NCBI GenBank assembly: GCA_038043445.1
Contig: JBBTBY010000098.1
Span: 1-38,214, forward strand
Reading direction: 5' to 3'
Source of the DNA: Spirochaetota bacterium
Lineage (GTDB): Bacteria; Spirochaetota; Brachyspiria; Brachyspirales; JACRPF01
DNA length: 38,214 bases
Under the pieces are notes generated by a model. It was not told the DNA's origin. It worked only from the letters and a program-made list of their open reading frames with translations, and made no database searches. The position numbers were made by a program, and so were the translations under genes. Below, piece after piece: positions 7,734-15,600 of the stretch (the first letter of the stretch is position 1; every line of letters begins with the position of its first letter).

Positions 7734-8957
7734 TCATGGCAGGGATGACAGCCATCGATGAGCAGACACAACCAGCGTATCATTCCCGCCCGTGCGTATG
7801 ATCTTGCGGATATTATCGCGCCGTGTCAGCTGAACCGCGGGGATATCGAGCACTTTCTGGAAATGCAGAAGACTTTTTGACGGGGATTCGTCGTTCATTT
7901 TCGCCTCTATGATAAGGAACGGCGTGCGTTCTTCAGCAAGGAGGAAATCGACCTCTTCCTTTTCCTTGTTCTTGAGATAGTGCAGCGAAAAACGCCCCCA
8001 TCCGAGATCATTCCAGAGCGTTACCGCCCGGTAAAGCTCAAGCGCGGCCATATTCTCAAAACGAAGCGAAGCGTCGCTTACCTCAGGGTAATTATAGAGA
8101 TATAGTTTTCTCTCTTTCAGAATGGAACGCGGTATCTTCGGCGTCCACGTACCGATGCTGAAGCTCACATAGAAATCCTCGAGGAGCTTTATCCAGCTTT
8201 TGACCGTATCGAAGCTTACCTGAAGTGCAGCGGCGATGTTGTTCACCGAGAACGGACTGCCGACCTTTGAAGGAAGCATCGACACGAGCAATTCCAGTGT
8301 ATCGAGGTCCTTAATTTCGGTAAGTGTGCGTATATCCTCCCGGACTATCTGCTGGGCGAAGGTTTCCGACCAGCGGCGCCAGAAAGAAGCATCGTTCTTG
8401 ACGAATGGTTCGGGGAAGCCGCCGTATGCGGACAGACGTTCCCAAAGCGCGCCGGTCTCCTTTGCAGGGTTCAGGTCCCAGTCATGCAGCAGATCGGCGC
8501 GGAACGCGTCAAGCCGCCGCCGCTTGCTGCAAAGCTCAGAAAGTGTGAACGGGAACAGGTTCATGGATACATATCGCCCGGTGAGCGCATCACCGCCGCG
8601 TTTGGAGAGATCGAGCCTGCCGCTCCCGGTAATCACGAACTGATAGGCATCTGCGAATTCGTCATAGACCCCTTTGAGATAATTCTTCCATCGCGAGTAT
8701 TTATGGATCTCATCAAGCATGATGAGCGGCGGCGTCTTATCGGTCCTGTTCAATTCCTGGAAGAACAGCGGGTTTGCGGTGAACTTCTTTTTGTCGGTTA
8801 TGCTGTCCCAGTTGAAATACAGCGTGTTCGCATATGCGTCCGCCAGTGACCGCGCGAACGTTGTTTTGCCGCATTGCCGCGGACCGCTTATGAATATGAG
8901 CTTTCTGTCCTCTGCCAGGGTCTGCAATGCGGCCCGGTATAATGCCCTTTTTACCAT
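7734..8957 (-). CDS. AAA_14 / DUF4143 ATP-binding protein (second copy type)
   Basis: This 407-residue protein has Walker A GPRQCGKT at 25-32, Walker B LIMLDEIHK at 78-86 and VITGSGRLDL as sensor. The DUF4143-type C-terminal half ends in EEVDFLLAEERTPFLIIEAKMND, a restriction-nuclease-like core. It is clearly diverged from the facing gene at 6464, so this is not a recent duplication. I chose the ATG at 8957. An ATG-ATG 21 bases upstream (8978) overlaps the predicted -10 hexamer and has no ribosome site. With TATTAT ending 6 bases before 8957, the mRNA is predicted to begin at the start codon, so the gene would be leaderless. Confidence 0.88.
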   Translation of the reverse strand: MVKRALYRAALQTLAEDRKLIFISGPRQCGKTTFARSLADAYANTLYFNWDSITDKKKFTANPLFFQELNRTDKTPPLIMLDEIHKYSRWKNYLKGVYDEFADAYQFVITGSGRLDLSKRGGDALTGRYVSMNLFPFTLSELCSKRRRLDAFRADLLHDWDLNPAKETGALWERLSAYGGFPEPFVKNDASFWRRWSETFAQQIVREDIRTLTEIKDLDTLELLVSMLPSKVGSPFSVNNIAAALQVSFDTVKSWIKLLEDFYVSFSIGTWTPKIPRSILKERKLYLYNYPEVSDASLRFENMAALELYRAVTLWNDLGWGRFSLHYLKNKEKEEVDFLLAEERTPFLIIEAKMNDESPSKSLLHFQKVLDIPAVQLTRRDNIRKIIRTGGNDTLVVSAHRWLSSLP

Positions 8958-8963
8958 ACGGCT

Positions 8964-8992
8964 ATAATACAGCATCACTTGGAATTAGTCAA
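8964..8992 (-). promoter_or_regulatory. Sigma70-type promoter giving a leaderless mRNA
   Basis: TTGACT (8992-8987), a 17-bp spacer and TATTAT (8969-8964) are followed by six bases and the ATG at 8957. The expected transcription start falls on the A of the ATG. Confidence 0.65.
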
Positions 8993-9031
8993 GACTATTT
9001 CCGAGTACCCTCGGATCCAGCCAGCCCATTG

Positions 9032-10513
9032 TTACAGTTTCGCCAGCGCCCTGAGCACATCCAACATCGCTACCGTATCCCGCTCGCAGTATTTGAGGAG
9101 CGCCGTGCGCGTGCGCTTCACCTCGTTCTTCGGCGCATCGTAATGGAGGCTTTCATACGCGCGGCTGGCCGAACTGCCGTCGGCAATATCCAGATCATCA
9201 TATCCGCCGCCTTTGACGATAGCGGGATATACGCACTTTATCGAGTATTTGCCTTTCATCGCCGGCGAATAATACGCATACGATGAGAACGGGTAAGAAA
9301 GATCGACGAGCCTCTTTACGATGGCGTTGATGCCAGCGCGGTATTTCGGCAGTTCATCGGCGAGCGCATTCAGCCGTGTCCGTTCATACGGCGTATACAT
9401 GAGGATATCGCCTTCTTTGCCCGCTTCATCGATAAGCTGCCTGACGAGCTTCTCGCGCGGGTCGTTCTTCCCGTCACCGAGGAAGACGAAATGCTCGGGC
9501 TTGGCTCCCGGCTTTTTGATCCGGTGCATGGAATACTGGAACGCTATCGTCTGATACGGATGCGTACCGTCGAATAACGGCACCGCGGGCATCATGGTCT
9601 CGAAGTCGAGGAAGTAGAGCGGATAGGTGAGCTTCGCGAGGAATTCCCGTATCTCCTCCTTTTCGATATGCGGCTTGCCGCTGCGGTAGCTCGCAAGCTC
9701 GATGGTGTTCTTGCCGCTGAGCGCGTAGTCCTTCGGTATATCGTCAAGGGCGACTATGTTCTTATCGAACAATTCCCATGCCTTCTTGCCGAAGCGTGAG
9801 AGCGTGAACACGCTGTCTTCCGGCATATCTTTCCAGCAATGACCGTAGAAAGAACATCGATACGGCGCTTCACAGTGCTGGCCGATGGCCACATCCGGCA
9901 TCTTCTTTGCCGCGAGCACTTTCTTGAGCTGCCTGACGGTATCGGCGATATCGTTTCGCATTTCCTTCGCGAGCGGCAGTACGGACTCGACGGTAAAAAG
10001 ATCCTTGATCCTTATATCGCCTTTGCGTACATACTCCTTGTTCAGGTGCACTATCGATACGTCCTTCACGTTCATCCCCGCCTCCGTGAGCACATAGTAC
10101 TGTATGGCGGCGTCAGTTGCATAGGTATCGTTGACGGCTCCGCCGCTCTTTACTTCGTAGATATGATACGCGCCGTTCCTGAGCACAAGAATATCCACCG
10201 CGGCGAGCACGCCGTTCGCTACGACTGCCGCTTCATAGATGATCTTTTTACCGTTCTTTATCGCATCCGATGTCTTCTGTATCGCCGGGCCGAAAAGCGG
10301 ACGTCCGTCTGCGTCGTGTTCCGGACTCATATCCGCTCCGCCGGGGAATATCCCCTGAGCAAGAGGGCCTATGTCATGCCCTTTGTCGAATATCGCCTGC
10401 TGCCCGTCGCTTATCTCGTCCTGCCAGTCATAGTGATGGCGATAGAGATAGAGCGACTTCTCGCATTGCATGCCGCGTACTACCGTGGATTTGCTCAGTT
10501 CGTATGCTCTCAT
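9032..10513 (-). CDS. DUF2779 RecB-like / RNase H-like nuclease
   Basis: This 493-residue protein joins a RecB-family nuclease domain to an RNase H-like domain. The nuclease part (about 1-230) shows D107, E120-V-K122, Q138 and four candidate iron-sulphur cysteines (C17, C214, C220, C226). The second part (about 297-493) shows FLDFET at 301-306, TPYER near 374-378 and LKYCERDT near 473-480, matching DUF2779. The order copies the first 500 residues of the helicase fusion at 1176-4538 but without a helicase. DNA or RNA end processing is inferred. GGAGG four bases before ATG 10513 supports the start. It is divergent from the PcfJ-like gene, and the two share one dyad promoter element in the 107-bp gap. 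Confidence 0.85.
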   Translation of the reverse strand: MRAYELSKSTVVRGMQCEKSLYLYRHHYDWQDEISDGQQAIFDKGHDIGPLAQGIFPGGADMSPEHDADGRPLFGPAIQKTSDAIKNGKKIIYEAAVVANGVLAAVDILVLRNGAYHIYEVKSGGAVNDTYATDAAIQYYVLTEAGMNVKDVSIVHLNKEYVRKGDIRIKDLFTVESVLPLAKEMRNDIADTVRQLKKVLAAKKMPDVAIGQHCEAPYRCSFYGHCWKDMPEDSVFTLSRFGKKAWELFDKNIVALDDIPKDYALSGKNTIELASYRSGKPHIEKEEIREFLAKLTYPLYFLDFETMMPAVPLFDGTHPYQTIAFQYSMHRIKKPGAKPEHFVFLGDGKNDPREKLVRQLIDEAGKEGDILMYTPYERTRLNALADELPKYRAGINAIVKRLVDLSYPFSSYAYYSPAMKGKYSIKCVYPAIVKGGGYDDLDIADGSSASRAYESLHYDAPKNEVKRTRTALLKYCERDTVAMLDVLRALAKL

Positions 10514-10566
10514 TCATCCTCCCTGTTCCGTGCGGTATATGCGAATCGAATATCCGCCTGTATTAC

Positions 10567-10614
10567 AGTATATCACATCCTGCGACAAATTCTGTCATTC
10601 CCGGATGCTATTGT
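10567..10614. promoter_or_regulatory. Shared dyad between divergent promoters (site 3)
   Basis: The dyad GCGACA-AATTC-TGTCAT (10582-10598) serves both directions. Rightward it is 10 bases from TATTGT (10609-10614), which ends six bases before the PcfJ-like ATG at 10621. Leftward it is 9 bases from TATACT (10572-10567), which precedes the DUF2779 gene. A single bound regulator could therefore control both genes. Confidence 0.6.
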
Positions 10615-10620
10615 ATCCCC

Positions 10621-12228
10621 ATGATAACAACCGAGCCGGAAGCGGCCGTCGATCGTATACGGCGGCATTTCGGGGCCGTACGCGAAGTCCCGGATATTGA
10701 GATAATGCTCCTGCCCAACGGCCACACGGTGCTCACCTGCAAGGCCGCACACGGCATCGGTGTAAGGGTGCTTCCGCACAGCGGCACTTCGTTCACGTTC
10801 ATGATGGACCTGGGATCCGACCCGCACATACTTTCGCACCCGCGGGCAGCGGATGAGCCCGATCTCTACTGGCTGCTTTCTGCGGGTGTGATCCCGATTA
10901 TGAAACAAGACTGCATGACCTCCATTACCGACTACATATGGCAGCACCTGAAAGGCGGCCGCACCGAGGACATCATTGAAACCGCAGCAGAGACGGCGAA
11001 CGACATCTGGCCCATGCATATCCCGGCCAAAGTAACGGACATCTCGGACTACCCTATCCCGGAGGCGATGAAGTTCATTCACAAAAGGCTCAGGGAATTG
11101 GCAATGTCCGCGGTTGAAATGTGCGATCCTGCCGCGCGAAAGACCGCTCTTCGCTTTCTCCCCCATGCCCGTTTCGATGTATACCGTATTCTCGTACGTC
11201 ATAATTCCGAGCGCCTGCGCGAGCTCAGCGAAACGGCCCCGGGCGTGCTGCTCTTCATAGTCGGCCTTACCCGCATAGGAGCAGGTGAAGAAGCGGAGAG
11301 AATGATACATGACGTTGAACGCGGGCGTCCGCTGAAACCCATGCTCGATGATGTTCTCCCCGCATGGCTGAGCAGGCTTATGACCTATCTCAGAAGCAAT
11401 GGCAGGGACCAGGGTTTTTTCTACGGCGGCGTTATGAACAGACTTATGAAGCTCTCGCCGGCAGAGGAAAAGCGCCTGCTGCTCGAAAAGCGGCTCCTCA
11501 TACTGCGCATGCGCCATCGTGTTCCCATCAATGCCGTCTGGCTCCCGCCGCCCATCGCCTTTTCGCCCGAGGATATACCTGTCACTACACGGGATAATGG
11601 CACATGGTACCGCGTCATGTACGGTTCACGTCTTTCCGTATGCGGCGACGAGAACGCTCCGCGCGCATCTTCGTTCATCGCCTTCATATCAAAAAATGCC
11701 GTAACGCTCGGAAGATACGCATCGAGGGGCAGCGGGAAAAAGATCGGGGAAATGTACGACTACACGGCCGCGCACGGCCTCGCGCCGGGCAGAAAGACAT
11801 CGCTCATGCGCCTTATCCGCGAGAGCAATCAATGGCACCGGACAGCGCTCGAGGTGGACAGGCTTCGCGCCGAGCTCAGAAGCGGCAATGCCGATGATGT
11901 AGCGCCGGATACGGTGCTCATGAACCCGTTCAGCGCGTGGGAACATGCGGGCTCGACCATTACGCCGATAACGACGGCGCAGCGGCTGTTCGATGAGACC
12001 GCTGCTATGAAGCACTGCGTTGCACGGTTTGTTCGGGACGCCGTTGCCGGGACGCGGTTCTTTTTCTCAGCCGTGCACGGCAAAAGCCGTCTTACCATCG
12101 AGGTCGTGAACGATAACGGCCGATACACGCTGGGCCAGGTGAAGGGTGTGAGGAATCGTGAGCCGAAGGAGAAAGAGGAAAAAATGGTGCGGCAATGGGC
12201 AGCGGAGCAAATGAAAATATCCGCATGA
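10621..12228 (+). CDS. PcfJ-like domain protein
   Basis: This 535-residue protein is of unknown function. The C-terminal region (about 440-520) looks like the PcfJ domain: TTAQRLFDETAAMKHCVARFVRDAVAGTRFFFSA, then a strand-rich LTIEVVNDNGRYTLGQVKGVRNR. PcfJ proteins take their name from a conjugative-plasmid gene and have no settled role. The N-terminal 430 residues have no motif I recognise and appear soluble and helical. No signal peptide or membrane segment is seen. The start at 10621 is preferred over far-upstream in-frame ATGs, which would overlap the divergent gene. It has no ribosome site, and its -10 hexamer ends six bases upstream, so the message is predicted leaderless. Confidence 0.75.
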   Translation: MITTEPEAAVDRIRRHFGAVREVPDIEIMLLPNGHTVLTCKAAHGIGVRVLPHSGTSFTFMMDLGSDPHILSHPRAADEPDLYWLLSAGVIPIMKQDCMTSITDYIWQHLKGGRTEDIIETAAETANDIWPMHIPAKVTDISDYPIPEAMKFIHKRLRELAMSAVEMCDPAARKTALRFLPHARFDVYRILVRHNSERLRELSETAPGVLLFIVGLTRIGAGEEAERMIHDVERGRPLKPMLDDVLPAWLSRLMTYLRSNGRDQGFFYGGVMNRLMKLSPAEEKRLLLEKRLLILRMRHRVPINAVWLPPPIAFSPEDIPVTTRDNGTWYRVMYGSRLSVCGDENAPRASSFIAFISKNAVTLGRYASRGSGKKIGEMYDYTAAHGLAPGRKTSLMRLIRESNQWHRTALEVDRLRAELRSGNADDVAPDTVLMNPFSAWEHAGSTITPITTAQRLFDETAAMKHCVARFVRDAVAGTRFFFSAVHGKSRLTIEVVNDNGRYTLGQVKGVRNREPKEKEEKMVRQWAAEQMKISA

Positions 12229-12401
12229 GGCTCAGACATGGCTCGTGATGGGGAAAAGGTGGGGATCGCGAAAATACCGGTCACTTGTTGCGACAGCATT
12301 GTGTGCATCATAACGTCATCTAGATAGTTGAGAACAAGGGGTCATGACCCCTTGTTCTCTCTTTTCGCGACTGGATCAATTGTTCAGATGGATCTGTATT
12401 T
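12229..12401. other. Convergent gap with palindrome
   Basis: No gene is seen between the convergent PcfJ-like and FlhA-like genes. In particular, no remnant of an FlhA cytoplasmic domain could be recognised here. The only structure is the 30-bp palindrome at 12330-12359. Confidence 0.5.
12330..12359. repeat. Perfect 30-bp palindrome (24-bp core repeated at 37292)
   Basis: The half-site GAGAACAAGGGGTCA is followed directly by its exact complement. The central 24 bp recur unchanged at 37292-37315. It lies between convergent genes and could fold as a bidirectional terminator, though T-tracts are poor (CTCTCTTTT to the right). A protein-binding or mobile palindromic element is equally possible. 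Confidence 0.6.
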
Positions 12402-13202
12402 TCAGCTTATGTCGCTTCTTGATCGGTTCGTCCATTCTCCGCCTGTGCTGATAGTATAGAGCGCAATCTGCGACAGCATCGAGGAGACCAACATATAAGC
12501 GGCAGATCCTGCAGCAAGCCCGCTGTATATATTTGCAGATGCGATGGGTGATGCACCGCGGAGGGATACATCGAGCAGGAATGCGGACACACACGTGAGC
12601 ATGATGAGCCCGGTGACCGTCATTATCTCGTATCTCAGTAACGTAGCCGCACCGTCAGCTGTCCCGTGCATGTCTACGATACGGCGAATTTCCTTACGCT
12701 GGGCAGTTGCTTCGTCCCATGATATCGTCTTGGCATTGAGTGCAGCATCGACCGCAAGCATTTTCGGCGGCATTGAATCCAATGCGAACTGTGCGGCAAC
12801 CTCCGATATCCTGGCCGTGCCGTGCGTGATGAGAAAGTAATTCACACCGGTGAGCACGAGGTATATGAGCATGCCGGCCGCGAAAATATGAGAAGATGCC
12901 AACACACCTGGTATTTGGATGATACGTATATCGAATGCTGTTCCTTCTGCAAGAATATGACGCATGATGGTAACTGCAAGCGTAAAACGAAATACGGTCA
13001 TCGCGAACACAACAGCCGGGAATCCATCGGCGGTGTTCCTTTTTACAGCATAATGCGCCGCAGCAAGTATGGATATGCCGAGGAATATATTCGCTGCGAG
13101 AAGTATATCGTTGATCATCGCCGGTATGGGGATGATGATGAGCGCAATGCAGGCGCATGCAAATACTGCGGACATTGCCGTGTCACATGTGTTTTTTCTC
13201 AT
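12402..13202 (-). CDS. FlhA/SctV-like export-gate protein, membrane domain only
   Basis: This 266-residue membrane protein resembles the N-terminal domain of FlhA/SctV, the export gate of flagellar and type III secretion systems. FRFTLAVTIMRHIL (71-84) matches the FlhA region after its third helix. GTARISEVAAQFALDSMPPKMLAVDAALN (128-156) matches the FHIPEP signature, with PPK in place of PGK. About six hydrophobic segments are visible (12-30, 32-50, 62-78, 105-127, 192-212, 224-250). FlhA proteins are near 690 residues with eight helices and a large cytoplasmic domain; here the last helices and the whole cytoplasmic domain are absent, and a clean stop follows. It could be a decayed paralogue or a specialised short protein. 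It has its own dyad promoter and AGGAG before the ATG, which suggests it is expressed. Confidence 0.75.
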   Translation of the reverse strand: MRKNTCDTAMSAVFACACIALIIIPIPAMINDILLAANIFLGISILAAAHYAVKRNTADGFPAVVFAMTVFRFTLAVTIMRHILAEGTAFDIRIIQIPGVLASSHIFAAGMLIYLVLTGVNYFLITHGTARISEVAAQFALDSMPPKMLAVDAALNAKTISWDEATAQRKEIRRIVDMHGTADGAATLLRYEIMTVTGLIMLTCVSAFLLDVSLRGASPIASANIYSGLAAGSAAYMLVSSMLSQIALYTISTGGEWTNRSRSDIS

Positions 13203-13221
13203 AATTCTGCTCCTTGTCCCT

Positions 13222-13254
13222 ATGGTACTGCATGGTCACGACATTATCTGCCGC
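13222..13254 (-). promoter_or_regulatory. Dyad promoter of the FlhA-like gene (site 8)
   Basis: On the minus strand GCGGCA-GATAA-TGTCGT (13254-13238) is followed by 10 bases and TACCAT (13227-13222). It overlaps the 3' end of the exonuclease gene. It is the weakest of the set, with one mismatch in the first half-site and a poor -10. Confidence 0.5.
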
Positions 13255-13732
13255 TGCGGTTTCGCCGCGTATATTTCAGGTACAGCTTTGCACATGCCGT
13301 CGCATCCGATAGCGCCTCGTGATGGTTGAGCTTTATCCCGTATTCCCTGCAGCAGTCCGCGAGCCCTTTATCATAGATCTTGTACGTGCACGCCGTCTCG
13401 TACTCCGGGACAGCGATGCCGAAATGCGCCAAGGTATGCCTGAGACAGCCGTCATCGAACGATATATTATGAGCGACAACAAGTTCGCCCTCGATGTACT
13501 TTTGTATCTCCGGCCAAACTCGATCGAACGTCCTTGCATCGGCGGTCATTGCCGCATCGATGCCGTGTATCTCGATGAAATCCGATCGGTAACTGTTCCC
13601 CGGCGGCTGTACGAGCGATGAATACGTGCGCTGTATCCTGCCGCGTACAACGCGCACAAGGCCGACCTGGCATATACTTGTTCTCCCGGTGCTGGCAGTC
13701 TCAAAATCAATGGCGGTGAATGTGTTTTTCAT
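13244..13732 (-). CDS. DEDDh 3'-5' exonuclease, DnaQ-like
   Basis: This 162-residue exonuclease is of the DnaQ/Pol III epsilon type. The motifs are FTAIDFETAS (D9, E11), AHNISFDD (D93 or D94) and NHHEALSDA (H138, D143), making a complete DEDDh set. It lacks any extra domain and is shorter than a replicative epsilon subunit. A repair, RNA-processing or small-exonuclease role is therefore more likely than the core proofreading one. Its ATG overlaps the TGA of the preceding DnaB-N-like gene (ATGA at 13729-13732), which implies translational coupling. It is the last gene of a three-gene operon headed by the dyad promoter at 14710-14742. Confidence 0.9.
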   Translation of the reverse strand: MKNTFTAIDFETASTGRTSICQVGLVRVVRGRIQRTYSSLVQPPGNSYRSDFIEIHGIDAAMTADARTFDRVWPEIQKYIEGELVVAHNISFDDGCLRHTLAHFGIAVPEYETACTYKIYDKGLADCCREYGIKLNHHEALSDATACAKLYLKYTRRNRSGR

Positions 13733-14202
13733 TTCTCATCCTTCATCGGCGGGAACGGATACCGTGTCTGTATGAATTCATGAAGCTCGGATATGCGCGC
13801 GGCAACGGATGCAACGGCGTGTTCGTCGCCGGGCGCCCTCATGCTGAGCATTATACTTATAAGCCGCTTCCATATCTTTCTGAGGAGCGAGACCTCAAGA
13901 AGCTTAATCGCGTAGTAGTATGTACGCGTAACATCCGGTATGACGTCGATAAGTTCGCGGATACGGGCCTGGCGTTCATCCGGGGTTTTCTCGTTAAGGT
14001 AGCGCTCAAATAATTTCTCAGCCGAGAATTTTTTCTTTTCTTTGAACGCATGCCGAAGATCGCGGTAAAGCTCGCGGTGGAGATCGTCGGCGAAGTCGTC
14101 CGGTTCCAGAAGGTCGATGGCGACCGCCGCCGCACCCGGCGACTGGAGCATGGAGCCGAGCACAAGCCGCTCCTCCTCTACGGGAATATCGTCATACTTC
14201 AT
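13729..14202 (-). CDS. Stand-alone DnaB N-terminal-domain protein
   Basis: This 157-residue protein resembles only the N-terminal helical domain of replicative DnaB helicase. The clearest part is residues 6-60, PVEEERLVLGSMLQSPGAAAVAIDLLEPDDFADDLHRELYRDLRHAF, which matches the usual DnaB opening of EAE-type start, LGA-like helix and F-x-x-x-H-x-x-I-Y. There is no P-loop or RecA-type helicase domain; DnaB is about 450 residues. In DnaB this domain forms the trimer-of-dimers collar and contacts primase. The start at 14202 is preferred over 14235, since GGGAAAG lies just upstream. The gene overlaps the end of the upstream gene and is coupled to the exonuclease gene. Interaction with the host helicase or primase is inference. 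Confidence 0.7.
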   Translation of the reverse strand: MKYDDIPVEEERLVLGSMLQSPGAAAVAIDLLEPDDFADDLHRELYRDLRHAFKEKKKFSAEKLFERYLNEKTPDERQARIRELIDVIPDVTRTYYYAIKLLEVSLLRKIWKRLISIMLSMRAPGDEHAVASVAARISELHEFIQTRYPFPPMKDEK

Positions 14203-14689
14203 GCTCTTTCCCTGCGGCGAACACCCGCGCCGCATCGAGCACGACGCGTATGGAAGCCGCGCTCATGAGCTCTTCGGGCTGATGCACGAGCGGATGGCGT
14301 TTGAGCCGCGCGATAAGGCCGTAGTCGAGCGTCTTGAAACGGAGCTCTACGAAAACACGCGCATCAAGCGTGAGCGTACGGAGAGCGGCCGCGAAACGCG
14401 TTTCCGCCTGCCTGAGCCCCTCCGCGAGCGACGCGCTGTCGCTTTTTTTCACGGATTCAGAAAGCCGCAGGAGCTCTTTCTTCAATTCGGACGCCCTTTG
14501 TTTTGCAGCATCATCGGCAAAGAAGGCCGGAAAATCATCAAAAATATGCGCGGCATCCAGCGTGATCTCGCATTGCCCTGCGGGGGAAGAATATACCGCA
14601 TACGCATTCCTGTCGGCTTCGGGCACATCGGCGCAGAGAGCCTTGAACCGTACCAGTGCCGCATCATAGAGTTTTTTCGTGTCAATCAT
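14192..14689 (-). CDS. Unknown soluble protein heading the DnaB-N/exonuclease operon
   Basis: This 165-residue protein matches no family I recognise. It appears soluble and mostly helical, with a charged central helix (about 66-100, SELKKELLRLSESVKKSDSASLAEGLRQAE) that may form a coiled coil. It has no signal peptide or membrane segment. An AGGAGG seven bases before ATG 14689 is the best ribosome site nearby. It is the first gene of the operon driven by the dyad promoter, and its 3' end overlaps the DnaB-N-like gene by 11 bases. The operon partners hint at nucleic-acid metabolism, which is inference from context only. Confidence 0.7.
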   Translation of the reverse strand: MIDTKKLYDAALVRFKALCADVPEADRNAYAVYSSPAGQCEITLDAAHIFDDFPAFFADDAAKQRASELKKELLRLSESVKKSDSASLAEGLRQAETRFAAALRTLTLDARVFVELRFKTLDYGLIARLKRHPLVHQPEELMSAASIRVVLDAARVFAAGKEHEV

Positions 14690-14709
14690 TGTTCGCCTCC
14701 TGTGCGCTC

Positions 14710-14742
14710 AATCTACTGCAAAGATGCGTCAGAATATGTCGC
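14710..14742 (-). promoter_or_regulatory. Dyad promoter of the three-gene operon (site 5)
   Basis: On the minus strand GCGACA-TATTC-TGACGC (14742-14726) is followed by 10 bases and TAGATT (14715-14710). The ATG is at 14689 with a strong AGGAGG. This site carries the flanking T and A that extend the dyad to 19 bp. Confidence 0.6.
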
Positions 14743-14908
14743 AGGCTGGAGAAAGACACAATGTCAATGCTCCCTGCGGGTATTGCTCTTGCGCTGATCG
14801 CTATCCCGCCGGTTGAATAAAACGTTGTTCAGTGATACCATGCACAGGCCGATAACACTGTGACGATATGTTATACTGATGGTTACGCTGATATGAAACG
14901 GTGGATAC

Positions 14909-15307
14909 ATGACACCCGATGATGCTGTTACACATTGGATAGAGATCGCTGCGCGCGATCATGACACGGCAAAGCTGCTTCACGAACACGGGAAATATCC
15001 CGAATCGGTGTTTTTCTGCCATCAAACCCTTGAGAAGATCATCAAAGGCTATTACTATTCTGTAAAACGATCCGCTCCGCCATATATACATAATCTGACC
15101 AGACTTATCAAGGAAGCGGGCATTTATGAACTGCTTTCAGAAGAGCAGAAGGATTTCATTGATTTCCTGAGTCCGCTCAATGTGCGTTCACGTTATCTTG
15201 ATGAGGAAGAACGGCTGCTTGCTGCAATGACCCCGGAACGCTGCGGGGAGATAGTGAAAAGAACGGAGGGACTGTATCAATGGATACTGACGTTATTGAA
15301 AAAGTAA
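14909..15307 (+). CDS. HEPN-domain toxin-like protein
   Basis: This 132-residue four-helix HEPN protein opens with AVTHWIEIAARDHDTAKLLHEHGKYPESVFFCHQTLEKIIKGYYY, the standard HEPN start. R54-x6-H61 (RSAPPYIH) fits the HEPN RX4-6H ribonuclease motif. Such proteins are usually the toxin partner of an MNT nucleotidyltransferase, which follows here with a 28-base overlap. In characterised pairs the MNT protein inactivates the HEPN toxin by adding nucleotides; that is family knowledge and not shown here. GGTGG precedes the ATG, and a TATACT hexamer at 14872-14877 could be its -10, but no good -35 was found. Confidence 0.88.
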   Translation: MTPDDAVTHWIEIAARDHDTAKLLHEHGKYPESVFFCHQTLEKIIKGYYYSVKRSAPPYIHNLTRLIKEAGIYELLSEEQKDFIDFLSPLNVRSRYLDEEERLLAAMTPERCGEIVKRTEGLYQWILTLLKK

Positions 15308-15582
15308 AGCAGTATGCAGAAGCTGTTCGTGCGGTAATGCCGGTAAAAATGATCATACTGTACGGATCATACGCACGCGGCACACAGAACAGGTACAGCG
15401 ATATCGATGTCGCTGTCGTTTGCGATAAGTTGAACGGGGATATCCTTGACATCAGCTTTCAGCTGTATAAGCTCCGCCGTCCGATCGATACCGATATAGA
15501 GCCGATACTGCTCGAGTCCGGTGATGATTTCTTACGCTCTATCCTTGAATATGGGACCGTGGTGTATCCATCCGCTGCATAG
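15280..15582 (+). CDS. MNT-type minimal nucleotidyltransferase (antitoxin)
   Basis: This 100-residue protein carries the polymerase-beta-type nucleotidyltransferase signature GSYARG (29-34) followed by D41-I-D43. A further acidic residue lies in DTDIEPILLE (about 71-80). Its length is normal for minimal MNT proteins. Overlap with the HEPN gene implies coupled translation, as usual for this module. It ends 18 bases before the end of the convergent MBL gene. Confidence 0.9.
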   Translation: MDTDVIEKVKQYAEAVRAVMPVKMIILYGSYARGTQNRYSDIDVAVVCDKLNGDILDISFQLYKLRRPIDTDIEPILLESGDDFLRSILEYGTVVYPSAA

Positions 15583-15600
15583 CGGTTCGATCATCTACGG

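Noticed and set aside
10573-11517. Minus-strand frame of 314 codons
   Set aside because: It lies opposite the PcfJ-like gene, has no motif and would begin inside it.
12290-12306. Further dyad promoter with GCGACA near the PcfJ-like stop
   Set aside because: The second half-site (GTGTGC) does not match and no -10 hexamer lies 10 bp away.
14849-14877. Sigma70 promoter for the HEPN gene
   Set aside because: TATACT is good, but no -35 or dyad is present at a proper distance, so only the -10 is mentioned.
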